NCBI RefSeq assembly: GCF_900111005.1
Contig: NZ_FOFV01000006.1
Span: forward strand, 62,001-126,000
DNA: 64,000 nucleotides
From: Lentzea albida
Lineage (GTDB): Bacteria; Actinomycetota; Actinomycetes; Mycobacteriales; Pseudonocardiaceae
Direction of reading: 5' to 3'
Shown here: positions 50,754 through 63,187 of the stretch, one piece after another
How the letters are laid out: every line of letters begins with the position of its first letter
How positions within the stretch are numbered: the stretch's first letter is position 1
Position numbers and translations under genes: made by a program
The notes under the pieces: model-generated
What the model was told of the DNA's origin: nothing
Databases searched by the model: none
What the model saw: the letters and a program-made list of their open reading frames with translations, nothing else

Positions 50754-51450
50754 ACGCGCCGGCGTACAGGGCCTTGCCCACGATGGAGCCCTCCACGCCG
50801 TCGCGCGACAGCTTCGAGAGCGCGACCAGGTCGTCCACAGTGGACACGCCACCGGACGCGATCACGGGGGCGTCGGTGCGCGCGCAGACCTCGCGCAGCA
50901 GCTCCAGGTTCGGGCCCGTCAGCGTGCCGTCCTTCGACACGTCGGTGACGACGTAACGGGTGCAGCCGTCGCGGTCGAGCCGGTCGAGGACCTCCCAGAG
51001 GTCGCCGCCGTCCGACGTCCAGCCGCGGCCCTTGACCCGGTGGCCCTCCTCGGTGATGCGGACGTCGAGGCCCACCGCGATCTTCTCGCCGTGCGCCGCC
51101 AGCGCCTTCGCGCACCACTCCGGGTCTTCCAGCGCGGCCGTGCCGAGGTTCACCCGCGCGCAGCCGGTGGCCAGGGCGGCCTCCAGCGACGCATCGTCGC
51201 GGATGCCGCCGGACAGCTCGACCTTGACGTCCAGCTCACCGACGACACGCGCGATCAGCTCGCGGTTGGAGCCGCGGCCGAACGCCGCGTCGAGGTCGAC
51301 GAGATGGATCCACTCCGCACCGTCGCGCTGCCACTGCAGGGCGGCGTCGAGCGGCTCGCCGTAGTTCGTCTCGGTACCGGCTTCGCCCTGCACGAGCCGG
51401 ACGGCACGACCGTCGGCAACGTCAACAGCGGGGAGGAGTGTGAACGTCAC
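50719..51450 (-). CDS. priA: phosphoribosyl isomerase A (HisA/TrpF bifunctional type)
   Basis: 243-residue TIM barrel: [19 protein letters not shown] with the first catalytic Asp, [36 protein letters not shown] with the second Asp, and VIASGGVST. In actinobacteria this enzyme serves both His and Trp synthesis when trpF is absent. No trpF is seen beside the trp genes here, consistent with PriA function. The ribosome site before the GTG is weak. Confidence 0.95.
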   Translation of the reverse strand: MTFTLLPAVDVADGRAVRLVQGEAGTETNYGEPLDAALQWQRDGAEWIHLVDLDAAFGRGSNRELIARVVGELDVKVELSGGIRDDASLEAALATGCARVNLGTAALEDPEWCAKALAAHGEKIAVGLDVRITEEGHRVKGRGWTSDGGDLWEVLDRLDRDGCTRYVVTDVSKDGTLTGPNLELLREVCARTDAPVIASGGVSTVDDLVALSKLSRDGVEGSIVGKALYAGAFTLPEALAAVR

Positions 51451-51502
51451 CCGGGCAGCCTAGCGTCCCGCTGATCGGAGACCGTCGTCAGCGGTCCCGC
51501 GC

Positions 51503-52144
51503 TCATGACAGGGTGTCGAGCCAGTTCTTCAGCAGGTGCGCCCCGGCGTCGCCGGACTTCTCCGGGTGGAACTGGGTCGCCCACAGCGGGCCGTTCTCGA
51601 CCGCCGCGACGAACTCGTCGCCCGCGTGGTCGGCCCACGTCACGAGCGGCGCCCTGATGTGGTCGGCCGCCTCCAGCTCCCAGCGGCGCACGCCGTAGGA
51701 GTGCACGAAGTAGAACCTCGTGTCCTTGTCGAGGCCCGCGAACAGCCGCGAGTCCTCCGGCGCGCGGACCGTGTTCCAGCCCATGTGCGGCACGACCGGG
51801 GCCTCGAGCCGCTCGACGGTGCCGGGCCACTCGCCGCAGCCCTCGGTGAGCACGCCGTGCTCGATGCCGCGCTCGAACAGGATCTGCATGCCCACGCAGA
51901 TGCCGAGCACCGGACGGCCGCCGGCGAGGCGCTCGCCGATGATCCGGCCGCCGCGCACCGAGTTGAGGCCCTCCATGCACGCCGCGTACGCGCCGACGCC
52001 GGGTACGACCAGGCCGTCCGCCTCGCGTGCGGCTTTCGGGTCCGCCGTCACCTCGACATGGGCGCCGACACGCTGAAGCGCGCGCTCGGCCGAGCGCAGG
52101 TTGCCGGAGCCATAGTCAAGTACGACGACACGTGCCACGCCCAC
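51503..52144 (-). CDS. hisH: imidazole glycerol phosphate synthase glutaminase subunit
   Basis: 213-residue class I glutaminase supplying ammonia to HisF. Catalytic Cys83 in GICVGMQ and the His/Glu pair in FHPEKSG complete the triad; the oxyanion region is VVPGVGAY. Start GTG at 52144 lies 4 bases after the upstream stop; GTG at 52138 ([14 protein letters not shown]) fits the family start equally well. Confidence 0.97.
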   Translation of the reverse strand: MGVARVVVLDYGSGNLRSAERALQRVGAHVEVTADPKAAREADGLVVPGVGAYAACMEGLNSVRGGRIIGERLAGGRPVLGICVGMQILFERGIEHGVLTEGCGEWPGTVERLEAPVVPHMGWNTVRAPEDSRLFAGLDKDTRFYFVHSYGVRRWELEAADHIRAPLVTWADHAGDEFVAAVENGPLWATQFHPEKSGDAGAHLLKNWLDTLS

Positions 52145-52148
52145 CAGG

Positions 52149-52973
52149 TTAGTCGGTCAGGACCGCACCCTGCGTGACCGGGATGACCGGCAGCACCGTG
52201 TTGATCGGCTTCCGGCTCACCAGGCGGCGCCGGAGCACGACCAGCAACGTGGTCATCGTCACGAGGAGCAGCCCGCAGACGAGGTAGTAGACCACTGCCG
52301 GGATGTGGAGCAGCACGGAGAGCAACGCCACCAGCACGATCAGCGGGAAGATCACCAACAGGGGCCACGCCTGCGCGCGGGGCGGTTCGAGCGTCCGCAG
52401 CACGAAGTCCGCGCGGCCCTGCTCCGCGAGCTCGGCGACCCGTGCGACCTCCTGCAGCCCGGCGGCGCGGAAGAAGTCGGGGATGGCGGCGCGACCGTTC
52501 TCGAAGTCGCGGAGGCGTTCCAGCGGGCCCTTGCGGCTCGCCGCCGGGTGCAGCGCGGTCAGCTTGTCGATCGCGTCGAGCTGCCACTTCTCCTTCTCGC
52601 GCAGGTCGACCACGCCCGCGGTCACGCGGTCGAAGGACCGTCCGACCGGTCCCGACTGCTTCGCCTCCTCCGACAGCCGCAGCACCGCCTCGCGCGATCC
52701 CCACGTCGAGGCCCGGCCGAGCGTCGTGGTGAACAGGTAGAGCAGCGCGGCGTCGTCGTCCCAGACGGCCAGCGCGGCGCCGTTCCCGATCTTGCGCACC
52801 CTGTTCGTCATGTACGCGGCCTCGTTGAGCTTCGTGGCCGGAGGAGGCAGCAGCACCGTGCCGGACTGCAGCGGGACGAGCGCCGCGGGGCCCACGTTGC
52901 CGCTGTGCATGGCCTTCTGCAGCTCGGCGGCGTTCAACGGGGTCCAGATCAGCATTCTCACGCACAACATCAT
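52149..52973 (-). CDS. hypothetical protein with two C-terminal membrane helices
   Basis: About 274 residues. The cytosolic part ([19 protein letters not shown] start, [30 protein letters not shown]) is followed by two hydrophobic helices near residues 205-250 ([38 protein letters not shown]). No domain recognised. Starts at 52973, 52970 and 52955 are all possible; AGGA touches the first. It precedes hisH by 4 bases and so is likely co-transcribed with hisHA. Confidence 0.78.
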   Translation of the reverse strand: MMLCVRMLIWTPLNAAELQKAMHSGNVGPAALVPLQSGTVLLPPPATKLNEAAYMTNRVRKIGNGAALAVWDDDAALLYLFTTTLGRASTWGSREAVLRLSEEAKQSGPVGRSFDRVTAGVVDLREKEKWQLDAIDKLTALHPAASRKGPLERLRDFENGRAAIPDFFRAAGLQEVARVAELAEQGRADFVLRTLEPPRAQAWPLLVIFPLIVLVALLSVLLHIPAVVYYLVCGLLLVTMTTLLVVLRRRLVSRKPINTVLPVIPVTQGAVLTD

Positions 52974-53119
52974 TCCTGGTGCGTCTCGCGCGTCCGTGCA
53001 GACATGCCAAGGACCTCGCGGACCGGGAACGGACGGCCGCGCCGCGGGCTGTGCCGCACCGCGAACGAGCGACGCGGTCCACACCAGACCGCTTCACCAG
53101 TCCTCACGACGCGTGGGAT

Positions 53120-53153
53120 GTGCACGACCGGGGACTCGGCCCCGGCCGTGCAC
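53120..53153 (-). terminator. hairpin terminator after the transketolase pair
   Basis: GTGCACGACCGGGG pairs with its complement (one mismatch) around a 6-base loop, 73 bases beyond the transketolase stop and ahead of the membrane-protein gene. Confidence 0.7.
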
Positions 53154-53225
53154 ACCACCTCATCTCTGGACGCCGCGCGAAGGCGCGCCGGTCCAGTCAT
53201 CCCCCCTGACTGCGAACATGTTCCT

Positions 53226-54119
53226 TCACCCCCTGAAGAAACTCCGCACAGCGCTCCCCAGCCCGACCACGTCGAGATCATGCGCGGCGTCATGGTCCTC
53301 GGCCGTGCCGTAGTTGCGGAGCTCTGCGTGTCGTTTTACGCCTATAGAACGCAGGCGGTGCGGAATATGTTGCAGCGTCTCGGAAACAAGATGGGAAGAC
53401 GTTCCCTCGAGGTACGGCTCGACCACCATCACGTCCACGTGGTCGGTGTCCCGCACCGCCTTGCGCAGTCCGTCCGAGTCGAACGGCCGGACCGTCGCCG
53501 CGTAGAGCACGGTGACGTCGGCGTTCTCGGACTCGACGGCTTTGAGCACGCGGTCGAGCATCGGCCCGACGGCGAGCACGACGCCGCGCTTGCCGTGGCG
53601 GAGCGTCGTGAACCCCCGGCCGACCGGGTGCGCCTGCGTGTTCTCGTGCAGTGAAAGCCTCATGTAGACGCGGTCGTCGTCCTTCAGCGCCTGTTCGAGC
53701 AGCGGCGTGACCTCGTCCGGGTGTCCGGGTACGTGCACGGTCCAGCCGGGCAGCGTGTCGAACAGCGCGACGTCACCGGGCGACTGGTGCGTGCGGCCCC
53801 AGACCGGGTCGTCGTAGGACGCTCCGATGCTCACGAACACCGCGCCCACGTCCTGGTGCCCGATGTCGAGCTTGATCTGCTCGTACGGCCGCTCGACCAG
53901 GAACGGCGCGTAGCTGTGCACGACCGGCCGCAGCCCCGCGAGCGCCAGTCCGCTCGCCACCCCGACCATGGTCTGCTCGCGGATGCCGACGTCCACGACG
54001 CGTTCGTTCTCCTGCGGGAACTCGTTGCTGGAGATCACCGCGGTCACCACGGCGATCCGCTGGTCGGTGGCGATGCCGTCGTTGACCGTTCTGACAAAGG
54101 CCTGGCGCATGGTGGTCAT
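53226..54119 (-). CDS. transketolase, C-terminal subunit
   Basis: 297 residues equivalent to the PP and C-terminal domains of transketolase: RVVDVGIREQTMVGVASGLAL includes the conserved catalytic Glu for thiamine diphosphate, followed by SIGASYDDPVWGRTHQS and a C-terminal VTVLYAATVRPFDSDGLR. It needs the N-terminal subunit encoded just upstream; their stop and start overlap (TGATG). Split transketolases act in pentose interconversion or specialised sugar pathways. Here the context (SoxR site) suggests a stress-linked supply of sugars. Confidence 0.9.
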   Translation of the reverse strand: MTTMRQAFVRTVNDGIATDQRIAVVTAVISSNEFPQENERVVDVGIREQTMVGVASGLALAGLRPVVHSYAPFLVERPYEQIKLDIGHQDVGAVFVSIGASYDDPVWGRTHQSPGDVALFDTLPGWTVHVPGHPDEVTPLLEQALKDDDRVYMRLSLHENTQAHPVGRGFTTLRHGKRGVVLAVGPMLDRVLKAVESENADVTVLYAATVRPFDSDGLRKAVRDTDHVDVMVVEPYLEGTSSHLVSETLQHIPHRLRSIGVKRHAELRNYGTAEDHDAAHDLDVVGLGSAVRSFFRG

Positions 54120-54781
54120 CAGCAGCTCTTCTCGACTTCGGCGACCACCGCGTACGGGCGGTCGTGCGGAGCGGTGAGTGCGGCGAGGAGGGCCTCGTGG
54201 TCGCGGCCGTCGACCTCGGCGGTCTGCCAGCCCTCGACGGCGAAGCGCCGGGCGATGCCGCCGGGCCAGCCGTACATCGCGGACCTGTTGTCGACCACGA
54301 CCGCGGTCAGGTTCGCGACCCCGAGCCGGGACGCCACCGCGATCGCCTCGTGGTTGCTGCCCTCGTCCAGCTCACCGTCTCCGACCAGCACGAACGTCCG
54401 CCCGCGGCTGCCGGAGATCCGCTGCCCGATGGCCGTGCCCACCGCGATCGGCAGGCCGTGGCCGAGCGATCCGCTGCTGATCTCCACACCGTTCACCAGC
54501 ACGCGGTCGGGGTGCTGGCCGAGCGGGCTGTCCCAGGACGTCCAGTTGTCCAAAGTGGACTCTTCGATGAACCCCTTCTCCGCCAGCACGGCGTAGTAGG
54601 CCATCGGGCCGTGCCCCTTGGACAGCAGGAACCTGTCCCGGTCGGGGTCGTCGGCGGTGTCCGGCGTGACGTTGAGGACCTTGTCGTAGAGGACCCAGAG
54701 CACGTCGATCGTGGAAGCCGCCGCCCACTCGTGCTTCTCGTCCCCGGTCATCCTCGCGAAGAGCTCCGGTATCCGTTGCAT
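54119..54781 (-). CDS. transketolase, N-terminal subunit
   Basis: 220 residues containing the thiamine diphosphate domain: FLLSKGHGPMAYYAVLAEKG, EISSGSLGHGLPIAVGTAIG, and the magnesium/diphosphate motif VLVGDGELDEGSNHEAIAVA with N in VVVDNRSAMYG. Together with the downstream subunit it reconstitutes a full enzyme (about 517 aa), shorter than housekeeping transketolase (about 700 aa). A SoxR box stands between its start and the divergent soxR gene. Confidence 0.92.
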   Translation of the reverse strand: MQRIPELFARMTGDEKHEWAAASTIDVLWVLYDKVLNVTPDTADDPDRDRFLLSKGHGPMAYYAVLAEKGFIEESTLDNWTSWDSPLGQHPDRVLVNGVEISSGSLGHGLPIAVGTAIGQRISGSRGRTFVLVGDGELDEGSNHEAIAVASRLGVANLTAVVVDNRSAMYGWPGGIARRFAVEGWQTAEVDGRDHEALLAALTAPHDRPYAVVAEVEKSC

Positions 54782-54797
54782 GCCACCAACTGTTCAA

Positions 54798-54815
54798 CCT
54801 CGACCATGCTGGAGG
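54798..54815. promoter_or_regulatory. SoxR box between soxR and transketolase genes
   Basis: CCTCGACCATGCTGGAGG is an 18-bp imperfect palindrome whose ends and length match the known SoxR site (CCTCAAGTTAACTTGAGG in E. coli; 11 of 18 identical). On the minus strand it lies between TTGACC (54819-54814) and a weak AACAGT, with the long spacer usual for MerR-family promoters, so transketolase is the probable target. Confidence 0.7.
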
Positions 54816-54824
54816 TCAAGCGGT

Positions 54825-54830
54825 TACCAT
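54825..54830 (+). promoter_or_regulatory. -10 element of soxR, probably leaderless
   Basis: TACCAT ends 6 bases before the GTG of soxR, fitting leaderless transcription. The GGAGG at 54811-54815 belongs to the SoxR box and is too distant to act as a ribosome site. Confidence 0.45.
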
Positions 54831-54836
54831 GATCCG

Positions 54837-55301
54837 GTGAGCAAGTTGCCGGAAATGCTGACCATCGGCCAGGTCGCCGAACGCAGCGGCGTCCCCCACA
54901 CCGCGCTGCGCTTCTACGAGGACAGGGGCCTCATCAGCTCGGTCCGCACCGCGGGCAACCAGCGGCGCTACCTGCGCTCGGTGCTGCGCCGGCTGGCGTT
55001 CATCCGCACCGCCCAGCGCGTCGGACTCACCCTGGAGGACGTTCGCGACGCCCTCGCGCAGCTCCCCGACAACCGCACCCCGACGAAGTCGGACTGGGAA
55101 CGCCTCTCCCGCTCGTGGAAGACGGAGCTCGACGCCCGCATCGACGCCCTCTACCGGCTGCGCGACCGCCTCACGGGCTGCATCGGGTGCGGATGCCTCT
55201 CGTTGCGCAGCTGCGCCCTGCAGAACATCGACGACGAGCAGGCCACGCACGGCCCGGGCGCCCCCAAGCTCAAGCCCGCCCTCGAGGGCGGCACCGCCTA
55301 G
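54837..55301 (+). CDS. soxR: redox-sensing transcriptional activator SoxR
   Basis: 154-residue MerR-family regulator. HTH: LTIGQVAERSGVPHTALRFYE, then RTAGNQRRYLRSVLRRLAFI. A dimer helix is followed by the [2Fe-2S] motif C115-x2-C118-x-C120-x5-C126 (CIGCGCLSLRSC), which defines SoxR. In actinomycetes SoxR senses redox-active metabolites such as quinones. It is divergent from the transketolase genes with a SoxR box between. Confidence 0.95.
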   Translation: MSKLPEMLTIGQVAERSGVPHTALRFYEDRGLISSVRTAGNQRRYLRSVLRRLAFIRTAQRVGLTLEDVRDALAQLPDNRTPTKSDWERLSRSWKTELDARIDALYRLRDRLTGCIGCGCLSLRSCALQNIDDEQATHGPGAPKLKPALEGGTA

Positions 55302-55339
55302 GAAAACCGGTGGACGCGCTGTGGTTTCCTGAGGGGCAA

Positions 55340-55864
55340 ATGGAAGACGAAAGAATGATCCACCTCTCGAAGCGGATGTCCAAGGCGCTCCGGCACCAGC
55401 CCGAGCGCGTCGGCCTCACCCTCGACGCCGCCGGCTGGGTGCCCGTGGCCGACCTGCTGAGCGCCCTCGGCGTCTCCGAGGCCGATCTGCGCGAGGTAGT
55501 CGAACGCAACGACAAGAAGCGCTTCACGATCGATGGCGACCGCATCCGCGCGAACCAGGGCCACAGCGTCGAGGTCGAGCTCGGCCTGCCCGTGGCGACG
55601 CCACCGGACCAGCTGTTCCACGGCACGGTCGCGCAGTACCTCGACGACATCATGCGCGACGGCCTGCGGCCGATGTCGCGCCACGACGTGCACCTGTCCC
55701 CCGACCGCGAGACCGCGCGCAGGGTCGGTTCCAGGCGAGGCCGGCCGGTGATCCTGACCGTCGACGCCGGGAAGATGCACGCGGACGGGCACGAGTTCCG
55801 CCTCAGTGCCAACGGGGTGTGGCTCACCCAGCACGTGCCGGCGCGCTACCTGGAGACGGCGTGA
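55340..55864 (+). CDS. kptA: RNA 2'-phosphotransferase (KptA/Tpt1 family)
   Basis: 174 residues. Family motifs: LSKALRHQPE with the first Arg/His of the catalytic set, VERNDKKRFTIDGDRIRANQGHS, LFHGTV and MSRHDVHLS, and DAGKMHADGHEFRLSANGVWLT. The enzyme moves an internal RNA 2'-phosphate to NAD; its bacterial substrate is unsettled because most bacteria do not splice tRNA with such phosphates. The ATG at 55340 has GAGGGG 4 bases upstream; ATG at 55355 is an alternative. Its stop overlaps the methyltransferase start (GTGA). Confidence 0.93.
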   Translation: MEDERMIHLSKRMSKALRHQPERVGLTLDAAGWVPVADLLSALGVSEADLREVVERNDKKRFTIDGDRIRANQGHSVEVELGLPVATPPDQLFHGTVAQYLDDIMRDGLRPMSRHDVHLSPDRETARRVGSRRGRPVILTVDAGKMHADGHEFRLSANGVWLTQHVPARYLETA

Positions 55865-56466
55865 AGCACGTCGTCGAGTCCGGGTACGACGCCATCGCGC
55901 AGCGGTACCTCGACTGGAGCGCGAAGATCACCGACGACCCGCGGCTGCGCTACCTCGCGGAGTTCGACCGCAGGCTGCCCGACGGGGCGAAGGTGCTCGA
56001 ACTGGGCTGCGGCGCGGGTGTCCCGTGCAGCCGCGTGCTCGCCGAACGGCACGACGTCCTGGGCGTCGACCTGTCCCGGCGGCAGGTCGAGCTGGCCAGG
56101 GAGAACGTGCCCCGGGCACGGTTCGAGAAGGCCGACATGACCGCGCTCGACCTCCCGGACGGCTCGTTCGACGGCATCGCCGCGTTCTACTCGATCCTGC
56201 ACGTGCCGCGCGCCGACCAGCCCGCGCTCCTCGCGAGCATCGCGCGCTGGCTCAGGCCCGGCGGCCTGTTCCTCGCGTCACTGGGAACAGGCACACCGGA
56301 CGTCACCGAGACCTGGCTCGGTGTGGAGATGTTCTTCGGCAGCAACACCCCCGAGCAGAACCGGGAGCTGCTCGCCGGGCACCTGGAGATCGTCGTCGAC
56401 GACCTGGTGACCATGCACGAGCCGGACCCGGCGACGTTCCACTGGGTCCTGGCCCGCAAGCGTTAG
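55861..56466 (+). CDS. class I SAM-dependent methyltransferase
   Basis: 201 residues with the SAM motif VLELGCGAGVPCSRVLAE near residue 50, acidic VLGVDLSRRQVELA, FEKADMTALDLPDGSFDGIAAFYSILHV, and RWLRPGGLFLASLGTG. The type is typical of small-molecule or general methyltransferases; the substrate is unknown. GTG overlaps the kptA stop, so the two are translated together, which raises the possibility of a shared RNA or nucleotide substrate (inference). Confidence 0.9.
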   Translation: MKHVVESGYDAIAQRYLDWSAKITDDPRLRYLAEFDRRLPDGAKVLELGCGAGVPCSRVLAERHDVLGVDLSRRQVELARENVPRARFEKADMTALDLPDGSFDGIAAFYSILHVPRADQPALLASIARWLRPGGLFLASLGTGTPDVTETWLGVEMFFGSNTPEQNRELLAGHLEIVVDDLVTMHEPDPATFHWVLARKR

Positions 56467-56617
56467 AGCAGCCACAGAACGGCGCCGCCGACCGCCACCA
56501 GGAGCAGCACCAGCAGGATGACCGCCAGGACCCTGGCGGTCTTCCACGTCGTGTAGACGCCACCGGCCAGGAACCCCGCGAGGGCCAGCAGGCCGATGAC
56601 GACGACTTCCTTCGGCA

Positions 56618-56618
<1 letters not shown>
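56463..56618 (-). CDS. 51-aa membrane protein overlapping hisB and the methyltransferase gene
   Basis: MPKEVVVIGLLALAGFLAG then YTTWKTARVLAV and a second hydrophobic stretch ending VLWLL. Two membrane helices fill the whole protein. The ATG overlaps the hisB stop by one base (TGATG) and the TAA overlaps the convergent methyltransferase stop. It is too tightly packed to be chance, but its function is unknown. Confidence 0.7.
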
Positions 56619-61040
<4,422 letters not shown>

Positions 61041-61060
<20 letters not shown>

Positions 61061-62165
61061 TGCGTTGCAGCGCCTGATCGATCTCCTCGTGGGTGACGAA
61101 GTAGTGCGGAGACGCCCGCACTACTTCGTCCAGGCCCCGCTTGGACATGTCGATCAGGGTCGACCCGCGTTGTGACACCGTGACAGCGACGTCCTGCTGC
61201 CACAGCCGGTCCTTCAGCTCCATCGCCGGCACACGCTCCGACGTGAAGGTGACGATGCCGGACTGGCGTTCGCCCAGGTCCCGCACGGTGATGCCGGGAA
61301 CGGACCGCAGCCCCTCGCGCAAGCGCTTGGCACGGTCCGCGACCTCGGCCTCGATCACGTCGAGGCCCTTGTCCAGGGCGTACCGCGCGGCCGCGATCAT
61401 GCCGAGCCGGTCGGCGATGCTGCACTCCCACAGCTCGAACACGCGGGCGTCGGAGCGCAACCGGAACTCCTGCGGGCCGGTCCACTCGCCGCTGTGCAGG
61501 TCGACCAGGCGCGGGGTGAGCCTCTCCCGCACCTCGTCGCGCACGACCAGGGCTCCGGTGCCGCGCGGGCCTCGCAGCCACTTGCGGCCGGTGCAGGCGA
61601 GCATGTCGTAGTCGAGCCCGCGCAGGTCGAGCTGGCCGGTCGACTGGCAGGCGTCGAGCAACACCAGCGCGCCGACCTCACGAGCCGCCGCTGTGATGTC
61701 GTTCACCGGGTTGATCAGGCCGCCGTTGGTCGGCACGTGCACGAGCGAGATCAGCTTGACTCGGTTGTCAAGGTCCAGGGCGCCCAGGTCGACCTGTCCG
61801 TGGATGTCGGACGGCATGACCTCGACGACCGCCCCGGCCTCCGCCGCACGGCGCAGTACCGGGATCGCGTTGCCAGCGTATTCGACCTCGGTGACGAGAA
61901 TTCGGTCTCCGGCTTCGAGGGGCACCGCGTCGAACGCCGCCAGCCAAGATCGAGTGGCACTGTCCGTGAAGGCGACCTCGGACGGCTGACACCCGAAGAG
62001 GTCGGCGAGGACGCCGTAACCCGCCTCCAGGTCGTCCCGGCGTTCCGCTGCCGCGCGGTAGCCGCCGATCTCGGTCTCCCGCCGCAGATGGCCGATGACC
62101 TCGTCCACGACCGGCGCGGGAGGGATCGAGGAACCTGCGCTGTCCAAGAAGATCAGATCGCTCAC
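61041..62165 (-). CDS. class V aminotransferase-fold PLP enzyme
   Basis: 374 residues with the fold type of cysteine desulfurases and isopenicillin N epimerase. YRAAAERRDDLEAGYGVLADL, VPTNGGLINPV, LLDACQSTGQLDLRGL and the PLP Lys in LACTGRKWLRGPRGTGALVV. It may be a lyase, desulfurase or transaminase; the exact reaction is not given by sequence. The GTG start has GGGGCGG just upstream. Divergent from the first of two small membrane proteins (27-base gap). Confidence 0.88.
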
Positions 62166-62192
62166 CCGCCCCACTGTGCCACCATCGGGTTC

Positions 62193-62681
62193 ATGGGGGA
62201 TCGCTCGTTCGGGTACAGCGCTCAGGTGCGGCCTTTCCTGTGGGTCTTCCTGGTGGTGACGCCGCTGGAAGTCCTGCTCGTGGAACTGCTCGTGCCGTGG
62301 TTCTGGCTTCGCGCTGTGCTGCTCGCGTTCGGTGTGCTGAGCGCGTTGTTGCTGGGGTGGCAGCTCTGGATGCTGCACAAGTTCAAGCACGAGGTCGACG
62401 ACGAACACCTGTGGCTGCGTTACGCACGTGAGTTCGAGTACCGGATTCCGTTGAGCACCATCGGTTCCGTGACGCAGGGCATGACGAGCCGGACGCTGCA
62501 CCGGACGCGGTCCGTTGTGGACGCCACGCTCGTGCTGGAGATCTCCGGCTCCACCAACGTCGCGCTGCGCCTGGACGCACCGCTTCAGGTCGACCTGGGC
62601 AGGCGTGGCGCGCACGAGGTGACGAAGGTCGAGTTCTGGACCGACGACCCCGACGGCATGGTTCGCGCGCTGCGAAAATAG
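62193..62681 (+). CDS. small membrane protein with PH-like C-terminus (paralogue 1)
   Basis: 162 residues. Two hydrophobic helices (FLWVFLVVTPLEVLLVELL, LRAVLLAFGVLSALLLGWQLW) are followed by a beta-rich domain ending KVEFWTDDPDGMVRALRK. Paired with a related gene 10 bases downstream. No family name is certain; the shape resembles bacterial PH domain membrane proteins. Confidence 0.75.
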   Translation: MGDRSFGYSAQVRPFLWVFLVVTPLEVLLVELLVPWFWLRAVLLAFGVLSALLLGWQLWMLHKFKHEVDDEHLWLRYAREFEYRIPLSTIGSVTQGMTSRTLHRTRSVVDATLVLEISGSTNVALRLDAPLQVDLGRRGAHEVTKVEFWTDDPDGMVRALRK

Positions 62682-62691
62682 GCTCACCGGC

Positions 62692-63183
62692 ATGGTGGAG
62701 ATCCCCTACGGCAAGCGCATGAAGCCGCGGTACGTGCGGTTCCTGATCATCACGGCGGTCGGGATCGCACTGGTCGCGTTCGGCCTGGACATCCCGTGGC
62801 TGCTCATCACGTTGATCGTGCTGGGTGTGCTGAACGCCGTCGTGTGTGTGGGCGCTCTCTACGTACTGACGAAGCAGCCGCACACCGTCTCCGACGACGA
62901 GCTGCGGCTGCGCCAGCTGGGGTTCTTCGACTGGCGCATCCCGACCGCGGACCTCGGCGCCGCCCAGGTCGCCGAGCGCAGCCACAAGGGCCAGCGCAGC
63001 GTCGAGGTGATCGGCGACGCGCTCGTCATCCAGTCCCTGACCAGGACGAACGTGACCGTGCCGTTCCACGAGCCGCAGCTCGTCGACCTCGGCAAGACGG
63101 GCGCGCGGCAGGTCGAGCGCGTCGAGTTCTGGGCGGACGACCCGGACCGCGCCGTGCGCGAGATCAACGCGCGGACCACGTGA
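62692..63183 (+). CDS. small membrane protein with PH-like C-terminus (paralogue 2)
   Basis: 163 residues, same plan as its neighbour: two hydrophobic helices (FLIITAVGIALVAFG, LLITLIVLGVLNAVVCVG), then a beta domain with QVDLGK-like VDLGKTGARQVERVEFWADDPDRAVREI, matching VDLGRRGAHEVTKVEFWTDDPDGMVRAL in paralogue 1. A tandem duplication is the likely origin. Convergent with the ABC binding-protein gene. Confidence 0.8.
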   Translation: MVEIPYGKRMKPRYVRFLIITAVGIALVAFGLDIPWLLITLIVLGVLNAVVCVGALYVLTKQPHTVSDDELRLRQLGFFDWRIPTADLGAAQVAERSHKGQRSVEVIGDALVIQSLTRTNVTVPFHEPQLVDLGKTGARQVERVEFWADDPDRAVREINARTT

Positions 63184-63187
63184 CGAC

